The notes under the pieces were generated by a model. It made no database searches. It was not told the DNA's origin and was given only the letters and a program-made list of their open reading frames with translations. A stretch of 64,000 nt of DNA from JADHLJ01 sp038146985 (GTDB taxonomy: Bacteria; Pseudomonadota; Alphaproteobacteria; Thalassobaculales; Thalassobaculaceae): positions 124,001 to 188,000 of the forward strand of contig JAYQSQ010000013.1 of the NCBI GenBank assembly GCA_038146985.1, written 5' to 3'. This document shows positions 17,368-25,199 of the stretch, piece after piece (within the stretch, counting starts at the first letter, position 1; each line of letters opens with the position of its first letter). Both the position numbers and the translations under genes were made by a program.

Positions 17368-17549
17368 GGCTTGAAGACGGGAGCCGGCTCAAGGTCCTGG
17401 GGCGCATCGAACGCCATGACCTGGGCCGCCAGATCGGCGGTCCGGCGCATCTGCAGGATAATGCCCGGACGCTCTTCCTCGCTCACCGGAATGCCGAGGG
17501 TCTCGGCCATGAGCGCGACATAGCGATCGAGATCGAAGTCCTCGTTCAT
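17364..17549 (-). CDS. atzG: AtzG-like small subunit (DUF4089)
   Basis: A 61-residue acidic helical protein of the DUF4089/AtzG type. In the known AtzE-AtzG complex the small subunit, a GatC-like fold, stabilises the amidase. FDLDRYVALMAETLGIPVSE is the recognisable segment, and the rest is a helix plus a proline-rich tail. It overlaps otnK upstream and atzE downstream by four bases each. Confidence 0.78.
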   Translation of the reverse strand: MNEDFDLDRYVALMAETLGIPVSEEERPGIILQMRRTADLAAQVMAFDAPQDLEPAPVFKP

Positions 17550-18814
17550 GGCATGGCCCTGAGTGCTTTTTCGAAGAAGTCCGGTGCGCCGAAATTCCCG
17601 GACTTGAGCGCCAGCGCCATGGGCCGTTCGCCCATGGTCACCGTGCCCGGAACGCCCGGATCGATCTGCGCGCCGATCAGCAGCCCCTTGACGCCGAGTG
17701 CGCTCACCACCGCGCCCGAGGTCTCGCCGCCAGCCACGACGAGGCGCCGTACGCCGCCGTCGACCAGGGCCTTGGCGATCCTGGCCATGGCGCGTTCCAC
17801 CAACTCGCCGGCTGCCTCGCGGCCGAGGGCGTCCTGCACGGCCTTCACCGAATCCGGCGGCGCGCTGGCGTGAATGAGGGCCGGGCCGTCGGCGAGTTTC
17901 TCCTTGGCCCAGGCGATGGCGCGGTCGACGGTTTCGGGGTCCTTGGCCACGGCCAGGGGATCGAGCGGCAAGGTCGGTCGGCTCTTGGCGAATTCCGCTA
18001 CCTGGCCGAGGGTCGCGGCGGAACAGCTTCCGGACAGCACCATGGCCGGGCCCTTGACCGCCGGCACCTGGTCAGCGGCCTTGTTCTCTCCGACCAGCCC
18101 GGCCTTGCGATAGTTGGCCGGCAGACCCAGCGCGATACCGGAACCGCCGGTGATCAGCGTCAGATCCGCCAGCGCCTCGCCGATCGTGTAGAGCTGTGCG
18201 TCGTCCACCGCGTCGACGATGGCGATGGGTTTACCCTCGGCCTTCAGCGCCTCGATCGCGGCGCGGATCGCGGGGACACCCTGCTGGATCTGGCGGTGCT
18301 GGATCAGCCCTACACCGCGCCTGGTCTGGCGGCCCAGCACGGCGACCAGATTGCTGTCGGTCATCGGGGTCAGCGGATGGTGCCGCATATGGGTATCGGA
18401 CAGAAGCTGATCGCCGACGAAGAGATGGCCCTTGAAGATCGTCCGGCCGGTCTCCGGAAAGGCCGGGCAGGCGATGGTGAAATCGGCCCCCAGCGCCTCC
18501 ATCAGGGCGTCGGTGACGGGCCCGATATTGCCTTTGTCGGTAGAATCGAAGGTCGAGCAGTACTTGAAGAAATACTGCCGCGCGCCGGCGGCCTTCAGCC
18601 ATTCAAGGGTCGCCAGCGACTGGGATACCGCCTCCGCCGGCGCGATGGTCCGGGATTTCAGCGCCACGACCACGGCGTCGACATCGGGGACCGGGTCTCC
18701 CGATTCCGGCACGCCCAGAAGCTGGACGGTTCTAAGCCCGCCGCGCACCAGCATGTTGGCAAGGTCGGTGGCGCCGGTGAAATCGTCGGCGATGCAGCCA
18801 AGGATGGGGGCCAT
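17546..18814 (-). CDS. otnK: Four-carbon acid sugar kinase (OtnK family)
   Basis: Phosphorylates 3-oxo-tetronates on the way from erythronate or threonate to dihydroxyacetone phosphate. The 422-residue protein opens with ILGCIADDFTGATDLANML, the DUF1537 N-terminal signature. YFFKYCSTFDSTDKGNIGPV is the sugar-acid site, and the C-terminal nucleotide domain has VAGGETSGAVVSAL. The start (MAPILGC) was preferred to one 12 codons upstream because AAGGAA precedes it. It diverges from otnI-denD across a spacer of about 120 bases, which likely holds shared regulation. The usual aldolase OtnC is absent from the window. Confidence 0.88.
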   Translation of the reverse strand: MAPILGCIADDFTGATDLANMLVRGGLRTVQLLGVPESGDPVPDVDAVVVALKSRTIAPAEAVSQSLATLEWLKAAGARQYFFKYCSTFDSTDKGNIGPVTDALMEALGADFTIACPAFPETGRTIFKGHLFVGDQLLSDTHMRHHPLTPMTDSNLVAVLGRQTRRGVGLIQHRQIQQGVPAIRAAIEALKAEGKPIAIVDAVDDAQLYTIGEALADLTLITGGSGIALGLPANYRKAGLVGENKAADQVPAVKGPAMVLSGSCSAATLGQVAEFAKSRPTLPLDPLAVAKDPETVDRAIAWAKEKLADGPALIHASAPPDSVKAVQDALGREAAGELVERAMARIAKALVDGGVRRLVVAGGETSGAVVSALGVKGLLIGAQIDPGVPGTVTMGERPMALALKSGNFGAPDFFEKALRAMP

Positions 18815-18935
18815 GGTCGGGTTCCTTCTCCTCGCGGGCGGCGGGGTCAAAGTCGCTCTTGGTCGGCCGGGCGCGCCTCGTGTAGGCTGCGCCCGAAACC
18901 ATCACTCAATGATAAGCCAGGGACGGTCGGACGCC

Positions 18936-19712
18936 ATGCCCAATTTCGCCGCCAATATCTCGATGATGTTCACCGAGCATGATTTCCTCGACCGCTTCGG
19001 CGCCGCCGCCAAGGCCGGTTTCGAGGGCGTCGAGTTTCTGTTTCCCTACGAGTATCCGGCCGAGGAGATCAAGGCGCGGCTCGATCAGCATGGCCTCGCC
19101 CAAGCGCTGTTCAATACCTATCCCGGCAACTGGGACGGCAGCGAGCGGGGACTCGCGGCGGTGCCGGGACGGGAGGCGGATTTCGAAAAAGCGATCGAAC
19201 AGGCGCTCGGTTACGCCAAGGTGCTGGGAAATAGCTGCATCCATGCGATGAGCGGGCTGGTTCCCGAGGGTGCTTCCCGCGATGCCCATCGCGCGACAAT
19301 GGTTTCGAATTTGAAGCGCGCGGCGCCGGTCGCGGCTGCGGCGGGCAAGACCCTGATCATCGAGCCGATCAACACCCGCGACATCCCTGGCTATTTCCTC
19401 AACTACCAGGCCCAGGCGCGCTCGATCATCGATGACGTGGGTGCCGATAATGTGCGCCTTCAGTTCGACCTCTATCATTGCCAGATCATGGAGGGTGACC
19501 TCGCGATCCATATGAAGGACTACATGGACATCATCGCCCATATGCAGATCGCCGGCACGCCCGGCCGGCACGAGCCGGATGTGGGCGAGGTGAACTATCC
19601 GTTCCTGTTCGATCTGATGGACGAGCTCGGCTACACGGGCTGGGTGGGGTGTGAATACCGGCCGAAGGGCGAGACCGTGGCCGGCCTTGGCTGGTTCAAG
19701 GGCCGTGGGTGA
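18936..19712 (+). CDS. otnI: 2-oxo-tetronate isomerase / hydroxypyruvate isomerase (OtnI)
   Basis: A 258-residue TIM-barrel isomerase of the Hyi/OtnI family that interconverts 2-oxo- and 3-oxo-tetronates or hydroxypyruvate and tartronate semialdehyde. PNFAANISMMFTEHDFLDRF, LIIEPINTRDIPGYFL, QFDLYHCQIMEGD and VGCEYRP are typical, with the metal and catalytic Glu residues in EPIN and CEYRP. The start follows the spacer shared with otnK. A longer open frame exists upstream but runs antisense to otnK and is not used. denD follows after 13 bases. Confidence 0.9.
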   Translation: MPNFAANISMMFTEHDFLDRFGAAAKAGFEGVEFLFPYEYPAEEIKARLDQHGLAQALFNTYPGNWDGSERGLAAVPGREADFEKAIEQALGYAKVLGNSCIHAMSGLVPEGASRDAHRATMVSNLKRAAPVAAAAGKTLIIEPINTRDIPGYFLNYQAQARSIIDDVGADNVRLQFDLYHCQIMEGDLAIHMKDYMDIIAHMQIAGTPGRHEPDVGEVNYPFLFDLMDELGYTGWVGCEYRPKGETVAGLGWFKGRG

Positions 19713-19725
19713 GGGAGCAAGAGGA

Positions 19726-20718
19726 ATGAACGTCACGATTACCGGAGCCTCGGGCTTTCTCGGCCGCAAGCTGGCGCATCGCCTGCTCGGGGCCAATTCG
19801 CTTAGCGGTTCGGACGGCAAGGCCTCGCGGGTCGAGCGGCTGACCCTCCTGGACGTGATCGATCCGAGCCCGGACCTCGCCGAGGACCCGAGGGTCACCG
19901 TGGTTACCGGCGACATCACCGACCGGGCGCTGCTGGAGCGCGCCATTCCCGCCGATACCGACAGTGTCTTTCACCTCGCCGCCGTGGTCAGTGCCGGAGC
20001 CGAGCAGGATTTCGATCTCGGCATGGCGGTGAACCTGGACGCGACCCGCGCGATCCTCGACATCTGCCGGGGTCACGGCACCCGGCCCAAGCTGGTCTTC
20101 GCCAGCTCATGCGCCGCGTTCGGCGGTGACATGCCCGATGTGATCGCCGACATGACCGCGCGCACCCCGCAAACCTCCTACGGCACCCAGAAGGTGATCG
20201 GCGAGCTGCTGGTGAACGATTACAGCCGCAAGGGCTTCGTCGACGGGCGGGCGCTCCGTTTTCCGACCGTGGTGGTGCGGCCCGGCAAGCCGAACAAGGC
20301 CGCCTCGACCTTCGCCAGCTCGATCATCCGCGAGCCGCTGCAGGGCCAGCGGGCGGTCTGCCCGGTTTCGCCGGACTCGCGCATGTTCCTCGCCTCGCCG
20401 CGTTCGATCATCGAGAACGTGGTGCGCGCCCATAACCTGACCGAGGCCGAATGGGGCCCGTCTCGCGAGGCGACCCTGCCGGGCTTCTGCATGACCATCC
20501 GGGCCATGGCCGACGCGCTGGAGGCGGTGGCGGGCAAGACCGTCGTGGGCCGCATCGACTGGCAGCCCGATGCCTTCATCCAGAAGATCGTCGACGGCTG
20601 GCCGCCCGAGTTCGACACGAAAAAGGCGCTGTCCCTGGGCTTCGTTCAGGACAACTCCATGGAAGAGGTCATCCGCGCCTTCATCGAAGACGAGCTCGAC
20701 GGCAAGATCGCGGCGTAG
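19726..20718 (+). CDS. denD: D-erythronate dehydrogenase (DenD), extended SDR family
   Basis: A 330-residue NAD-dependent short-chain dehydrogenase that would oxidise D-erythronate to 2-oxo-tetronate. The Rossmann motif is GASGFLGRK at residues about 7-15. FHLAAVVSAGAEQDFDLG, the SSCAAFGGD serine and the YGTQK (Tyr-x-x-x-Lys) active site all fit. A GAGGA ribosome site precedes ATG 19726. With otnI and otnK it makes an erythronate route lacking only the decarboxylating aldolase within this window. Confidence 0.88.
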   Translation: MNVTITGASGFLGRKLAHRLLGANSLSGSDGKASRVERLTLLDVIDPSPDLAEDPRVTVVTGDITDRALLERAIPADTDSVFHLAAVVSAGAEQDFDLGMAVNLDATRAILDICRGHGTRPKLVFASSCAAFGGDMPDVIADMTARTPQTSYGTQKVIGELLVNDYSRKGFVDGRALRFPTVVVRPGKPNKAASTFASSIIREPLQGQRAVCPVSPDSRMFLASPRSIIENVVRAHNLTEAEWGPSREATLPGFCMTIRAMADALEAVAGKTVVGRIDWQPDAFIQKIVDGWPPEFDTKKALSLGFVQDNSMEEVIRAFIEDELDGKIAA

Positions 20719-20744
20719 GGGTCGTCTGGCGCCATCTCACAACC

Positions 20745-21063
20745 GAATCCCCGACGAAAGTCGGGGCCCAAGCCTGACGCGGTCCAGCGTGACGATAGGT
20801 CGAGCTATCGGCTCAGATTCGTCCGTCGCCCCTGTGAAAACAGGGGCTTAACACCGTCTGCCCTGAGCCCCAGCTTTCGCTGGGGCGACGGCCATGAGGT
20901 TTCAACGCAACTAGGCCCGTATCCCCGACGAAAGTCGGGGCCCAAGCCTGAGACGGTTCAACATGACGGCTGGCTGAGCAATCGGTCCGATTCGAGAAGT
21001 GATCAGCGACCCGTCGATCCCACCCGCTTCAGGCGTGGACCCCATCCTTCGACGGGGATTCGA
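20745..21063. repeat. Cluster of five REP-like hairpin units
   Basis: The 371-base spacer between denD and xthA carries no gene but five related palindromes: 20749-20766, 20829-20846, 20868-20885, 20923-20940 and 21040-21057. Each is CCCC-NNN-loop-NNN-GGGG with a 4-base loop, GAAA in three as written or read on the minus strand. The three inner stem bases differ between units (GAC/GTC, TGT/ACA, AGC/GCT), yet pairing is kept. Units 1 and 4 share the tail CCCAAGCCTGA. Units 3 and 5 are inverted. Only unit 5 has a stem mismatch. Confidence 0.75.
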
Positions 21064-21089
21064 TCTCTTTTGGGTTGCGTGTTCCCTCC

Positions 21090-21878
21090 TCACCCCAGCT
21101 CGGTCGTCACCGGGGCGTGGTCGGAGGCTTTTTCCCAGCCTCGGGCGTCGCGCAGGACGGAGGAATTCTTGATCTTGTCCTTCAATGCCGGGGTCACCCA
21201 GATATGGTCGAGCCGCCGGCCTTTATCCGCCGCCGACCAGTCGCGGGAACGGTAGCTCCACCAGCTATAGAGCTTTTCGGGTTCCGGTGTGACCAGCCGC
21301 GCCGTGTCGATCCAGCCGAGACCGGTCTGGAGCGCGCCCAGCTTCTCGACTTCGATCGGCGTGTGCGAGACCACCTTCAGGAGTTGCTTGTGGGACCAGA
21401 CGTCGTTTTCCAGCGGCGCGATGTTGAGGTCGCCGACCAGCACCATCGGCGCGTCGGGCTTGCGGTTGGCCGCGAACCAGTCGCGCATCTCGCCCACGAA
21501 TTTCAGCTTGTGGTCGAACTTGTCGTTCTTGACCACGTCGGGCTCGTCACCGCCGGCGGGCACATAGAAGTTATGCAGCTCGATCCCGTTGGCGAAGCGC
21601 GCGGAAACGTGGCGGCAATCTGTCTTGCTGACCCAATCAAGGCCGTCGGTGGCTTCGAAAGGCAGGCGCGAGATCAAGGCCACGCCGTTATAGCCTTTCA
21701 TGCCCCGGATCGCGATGTGCGGATAGCCGGCCTCGATAAAGTCCTGATGCGGAAACTGGTCGTCCGGGCATTTGGTTTCCTGCAGGCACAGTACGTCGGG
21801 CTTGACCTCGCCCAGCAGCTTGACGACCAGCGGTGCACGCAGGCGGACCGAGTTGATGTTCCAGGTGGTAACACGCAT
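21090..21878 (-). CDS. xthA: Exodeoxyribonuclease III
   Basis: A 262-residue apurinic/apyrimidinic endonuclease and 3' exonuclease of base-excision repair. It has the full set of endonuclease/exonuclease/phosphatase motifs: TTWNINSVRLR, LCLQETK with the metal-binding Glu, MVLVGDLNIAP, RRLDHIWVTP and the final SDHAPV with the catalytic His. Length is normal. It starts 9 bases after the stop of the disrupted FAH-family gene on the same strand, so they may share a transcript. Confidence 0.94.
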   Translation of the reverse strand: MRVTTWNINSVRLRAPLVVKLLGEVKPDVLCLQETKCPDDQFPHQDFIEAGYPHIAIRGMKGYNGVALISRLPFEATDGLDWVSKTDCRHVSARFANGIELHNFYVPAGGDEPDVVKNDKFDHKLKFVGEMRDWFAANRKPDAPMVLVGDLNIAPLENDVWSHKQLLKVVSHTPIEVEKLGALQTGLGWIDTARLVTPEPEKLYSWWSYRSRDWSAADKGRRLDHIWVTPALKDKIKNSSVLRDARGWEKASDHAPVTTELG

Positions 21879-21887
21879 GGCGGAACC

Positions 21888-22568
21888 TCAGGCGTAGGTG
21901 ATGGTGAGGTCGGAGAGGCCGTCCACATGGCCGTGCAGCGTATCGCCGGGACCGACCGCGGCAACCCCGTCGGGGGTGCCGGAATAGATCAAGTCGCCGG
22001 GCTTCAGCTCCACCAGGGCCGAAAGATAGGCGATGGTCTCCGGCACCGACCAGATCAGGTGGGTGACGTTGGATTCCTGGCGGCGCTTGCCGTTCACGTC
22101 GAGCCAGATCGTGGCGTTTTCGATGATCCCGGTTTCCTCGACCCGGTGGATAGGCGCGCATGGGGCTGAATTGTCGAAGCCCTTGCCCATGTCCCAGGGC
22201 CGGCCCAGCTGCTTGGCCTCGCCCTGCACGTCGCGCCGGGTCATGTCGAGGCCGACCGCATAGCCGAAAACACAGGCATTGGCGTCCGCTTCGGCGATGT
22301 CGCGTCCGCCGGATTTCAGCGCCACCACCATCTCGATCTCATGATGCAGATCCGAGGTTGCCGGGGTAGGGAATGGTCGAGCCGGTGGGCACGATGGCGT
22401 CAAACAGCTTCATGAAAAAGAACGGCGGCTCACGGTCGGATCGTGGCCCATTTCCCGCGCATGCGCCGCGTAGTTGCGGCCGACGCAATAGATCCGGCGC
22501 ACCGGAAGCGGGTCGCCACCGACCACCGGCACGGTGGTCTGGAGAACCAGGAGGATCGCGGTGTTCAT
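21888..22568 (-). pseudogene. Fumarylacetoacetate hydrolase family protein (probable fumarylpyruvate hydrolase), disrupted by two frameshifts
   Basis: The protein reads clearly across three frames. It begins MNTAILLVLQTTVPVVGG, continues RIYCVGRNYAAHAREMGHDPT, then FFFMKLFDAIVPTGSTIPYP in a second frame, and DLHHEIEMVVALKSGG to the end in a third. The first shift is near 22430-22445 and the second near 22362-22376 in a run of four C. The metal-binding His-Glu pair and LIYSGTPDGVAAVGPGD are intact. About 226 residues is normal length. With the gentisate dioxygenase upstream it would finish gentisate breakdown, hydrolysing fumarylpyruvate to fumarate and pyruvate. Sequencing error is as likely as real loss. 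Confidence 0.75.
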
Positions 22569-22740
22569 GACGGTCCTTTTCGGAGGCGTGGGTAGGCAGA
22601 TCGGGCCGTCAACCTATCAGGCGATGGAGGGCTGGTGAAGCGGTTGTCATAGTGTAGCGGGCGGGTCTGGGTTTATCGGACAGGACCCTAGATCGCCCAC
22701 GGCGCTCCGCCACAATCCGAGCTTCTCTTGCACCACCCGG

Positions 22741-23715
22741 TCAGAAGCTAAACATCACCGCATCGCCGCCGCCGGTGACCTTGTGGGCATGCTCGGCCCA
22801 GCTCGGCACCACGAAGGTATCGCGCGGGCCCCAGGTGAAGGTCTCGCCGTTGATCACAGTCTCGCCGGTGCCCTCGACGCAGACATAGACCATGCCGTCC
22901 GTCGACCGGTAGGGCGCACCGGCGAAACCCTTGGGCATAAGCTGCATGAAGGTCGCCATGGTCGGCATCGCGCAGCCGCCATTGACCGGATTGACGTATT
23001 TCAGCTTCAACCCGTGGCACGGATCCCATTCCTCGGTCTGGCGCATGGTCTCCAGCGCCTCGCGGTGCGGCCATAGGGATAGTTGAACACAGGCGAGGAG
23101 ACCGCGCCGGCCTCCTGGTCCATCGGAAGCAGACCACTGCCGTAGCGGGCAGGCTGTCGCCCTCAGGCCGGGTCAGCGGCTGCTCGTCAGCCTCGTAGTG
23201 CTCGGCGAAACTGGCGTCGAAGAGCTGGACGATGGGAATGTCGAGCCCGTCGAGCCAGACCATCGGCGCGTCGCTGTCATTGCCGTGATCATGCCAGCTC
23301 CATTGCGGGGTGATGACGAAGTCCCGGGCTGCATCGAGGGTCTTCTCGCCGCCGACGGCGGTATAGGCGCCGGAGCCCTCAATGACGAAGCGCAGGGCGG
23401 TCTGCATGTGCCGGTGGCTCGGCGCCACCTCGCCGGGCAGGATCAGCTGCATCCCGGCATAGAGCAGGCGGGTGATCCGCGACTCGCCCGGCATCCCGGG
23501 TTTCCAGCACCAGGACCCGCCGCTCCGCCTCCTTGGCGGTGATCAGCCGCGCCGGCCTCCATGATGAACGGCCGGATCTCGTCATAGCGCCAGAGCGCGG
23601 GTACACAGGGGCTCGCCGGCTCGGGCGTCACCAGTCCCGCATCACTTCCCACAAAGGTCATCGAGCGCCAGCCGATCCGCTCGTAAAAATCGGCGCGGGA
23701 GTTGCTGATGGTCAT
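22741..23715 (-). pseudogene. Gentisate 1,2-dioxygenase, disrupted by several frameshifts
   Basis: A double-cupin ring-cleavage dioxygenase spread over several frames. It starts at MTISNSRADFYERIGWRSM, passes to ARLITAKEAERRVLVLE, then MPGESRITRLLYAGMQLILP with APSHRHMQTALRF, and after two more shifts ends in MRQTEEWDPCHGL and FTWGPRDTFVVPSWAEHAH. Shifts lie near 23555, 23497, 23150 and 23070. The iron ligands of the first cupin (SHRH) are present. The full span of 975 bases fits a protein of about 324 residues, near the family's size. Conserved sequence resumes after each shift, so the gene may be intact in the organism. It precedes the FAH-family gene. Confidence 0.75.
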
Positions 23716-24167
23716 CTCAAGGTCCCTTCTTCGCCATGGACCGAAGCTTAGCATCTCCCGCGAGTTAAACCCTCTCCAGATTGTGGTGATTTTATCCGCG
23801 AGAACAGTAGTTTCGAAGCCTGGCCCGAGGACAATCACTTGCAGGCTCGAGCGGCATTGATTTCTTGGAATATAAAGAAGAACATATTTGATTTTGCCCA
23901 TAAAAGCCAATTTTCACACTGAAGTAACAATATAAGATAATATAATTATCCTTTTTATTGTAAAGAAGGCCTCCCTATCAACGACGTAGTTTGTCGAGCT
24001 TTCAAGGTGATGGGAAATGATTAATCGATCAACTTTTAACCGGACAAATTTTTCGCCGCGCGAAATTGCTGTGATATCATGTGTCACCACTCGCTCTTTC
24101 GAAGGTTCTGTTTGCGCGGGCGGGTTCACGTGGGGGTAACAAGGTATCTTTAATGGAGTAGTATGAT
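23716..24167. other. Spacer turning AT-rich, no supported gene
   Basis: From about 23860 the base composition drops sharply, with runs such as ATATAAGATAATATAATTAT near 23927-23946, broken by a GC-richer patch at about 24040-24140. A 71-codon frame on the minus strand (23914-24129, GTG start) reads partly protein-like but matches nothing I know and has no ribosome site. I do not call it. The stretch may contain promoters for the AT-rich genes to its right. Confidence 0.5.
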
Positions 24168-24985
24168 TTGAGTTTATTCGAATTATTTTTTCCAGTAAAA
24201 TCTTTGAAATTCATCATGCATTCGGTAGATGTTTTTCTTATAGTATTTGCAATTTGTGTTTTGTATGTGTATTTATGATCGAAAACGATAGCATTATATG
24301 ATTATATTATGATTTATGTGTTCGATTTTTATTTGTTATTTGAAGACCGGTTGAATAAGAAAATTGTTGTTTTGGCAATTGTTTTGTTTACGATAATGTC
24401 AGTGTACGCGATTTCGTCATCTATTGTGTCATTCATGATATTAAATATAATTAAAAAGCGAAGAATATATAAAGAGATTGATCCTGAAGGAGATAGGATC
24501 ATACATTTATTTCTGAGAGCAATTCCCGTAATATTTTGGTGGGTGTTTGGAATATGGGTTCTGGTTGTCTATAGTCTGTTAAAGATTAATCTAGGAAAGT
24601 TTAGAATTCCGTATCAAGATCGTTGGTTTTGGAAGATTGGCTTCTCAACGAAGAATCTTGGTAAGAATTTTCGTATGATTATAATGATCATTCTTTCAGG
24701 AATGACATTAAGACGATTGAGTGTCGAGGAGGCATTTTACTACGCAAAGAAAATCCTAAATGAAAAAGAATTTTATTTAGATTATCATGCGGGAAATAAT
24801 TTTGGTACAATATTTTTACCATTATTAATAGTGTTACCCTTTTTTTATATGTCTATATTTTTTACCGATTCCAGTTATCTCGGGCTATACATCACAATAG
24901 CAACCCCAGCTGTTTTCTTTTTAACTCTCGATTATATTGCAGATCAAGTGACGGCAGCCGAGCTCTTTCTTTGGACGTTGAAAAT
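23860..24985. other. AT-rich island, probably acquired DNA
   Basis: About 1.1 kb has base and codon use unlike the rest of the window: A/T-ending codons, isoleucine- and lysine-rich product, long T runs. GC-rich DNA returns abruptly near 24985, inside a reading frame. The island sits between the gentisate genes and the 3' end of ftsY. No transposase, integrase, tRNA or obvious terminal repeat is visible, so the mode of arrival is unknown. Confidence 0.6.
24168..24278 (+). CDS. Possible 36-residue hydrophobic peptide in the AT-rich island
   Basis: A TTG-initiated frame of 36 codons with GGAG at 24154-24157, 10 bases before the start. The product is a short amphipathic N-terminus (MSLFELFFPVKSLKFIM) followed by one membrane segment (VDVFLIVFAICVLYVYL). 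It ends 30 bases before the larger membrane protein gene and shares its composition, so the pair could be one cassette. It is too short to assign to a family. Hydrophobic readings arise easily in T-rich DNA, so this is tentative. Confidence 0.3.
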   Translation: MSLFELFFPVKSLKFIMHSVDVFLIVFAICVLYVYL

Positions 24986-25199
24986 AGATCTGGCGGCGGA
25001 GGCGCGGGTTAATAAGGGCCTGCCACCGGCGAAACGGTCTTCGATCGAGATGCCCGACCTGACTGGCATCGTTAAACCAAGATCCCGGCGAGCGCCTAGG
25101 TCTCCGAAGATCTATGTCAAACCCATGAGTTCCCGGGCGAAAACGCGGGCTTCGAAGGGGCGCAGGTCGTCCGGGCGCTCGCCGACGCCGACGGCGTGA
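24309..25199 (+). CDS. Membrane protein of unknown function, AT-rich, with host-like C-terminal tail
   Basis: I do not recognise this 296-residue product. Likely membrane segments are near residues 18-44 (VVLAIVLFTIMSVYAI), 68-92 (IPVIFWWVFGIWVLVVY), 168-190 (IFLPLLIVLPFFYMSIFF) and 193-214. A charged region with RRLSVEEAFYYAKKILNE lies between the second and third. From about residue 225 the DNA becomes GC-rich, and the tail (K/R/S/P-rich) is probably native spacer and ftsY antisense sequence read through by chance; the last 88 bases overlap ftsY. No good ribosome site precedes the ATG. The membrane character is clear; the function is not. Confidence 0.5.
   Translation: MIYVFDFYLLFEDRLNKKIVVLAIVLFTIMSVYAISSSIVSFMILNIIKKRRIYKEIDPEGDRIIHLFLRAIPVIFWWVFGIWVLVVYSLLKINLGKFRIPYQDRWFWKIGFSTKNLGKNFRMIIMIILSGMTLRRLSVEEAFYYAKKILNEKEFYLDYHAGNNFGTIFLPLLIVLPFFYMSIFFTDSSYLGLYITIATPAVFFLTLDYIADQVTAAELFLWTLKIDLAAEARVNKGLPPAKRSSIEMPDLTGIVKPRSRRAPRSPKIYVKPMSSRAKTRASKGRRSSGRSPTPTA

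Noticed and set aside
18432..18935. Long upstream extension of the otnI frame
   Set aside because: It is antisense to the clearly coding otnK gene; homology begins at ATG 18936.
23914..24129. 71-codon frame on the minus strand in the AT-rich spacer
   Set aside because: GTG start without ribosome site, no recognised family, and spans an abrupt composition patch.
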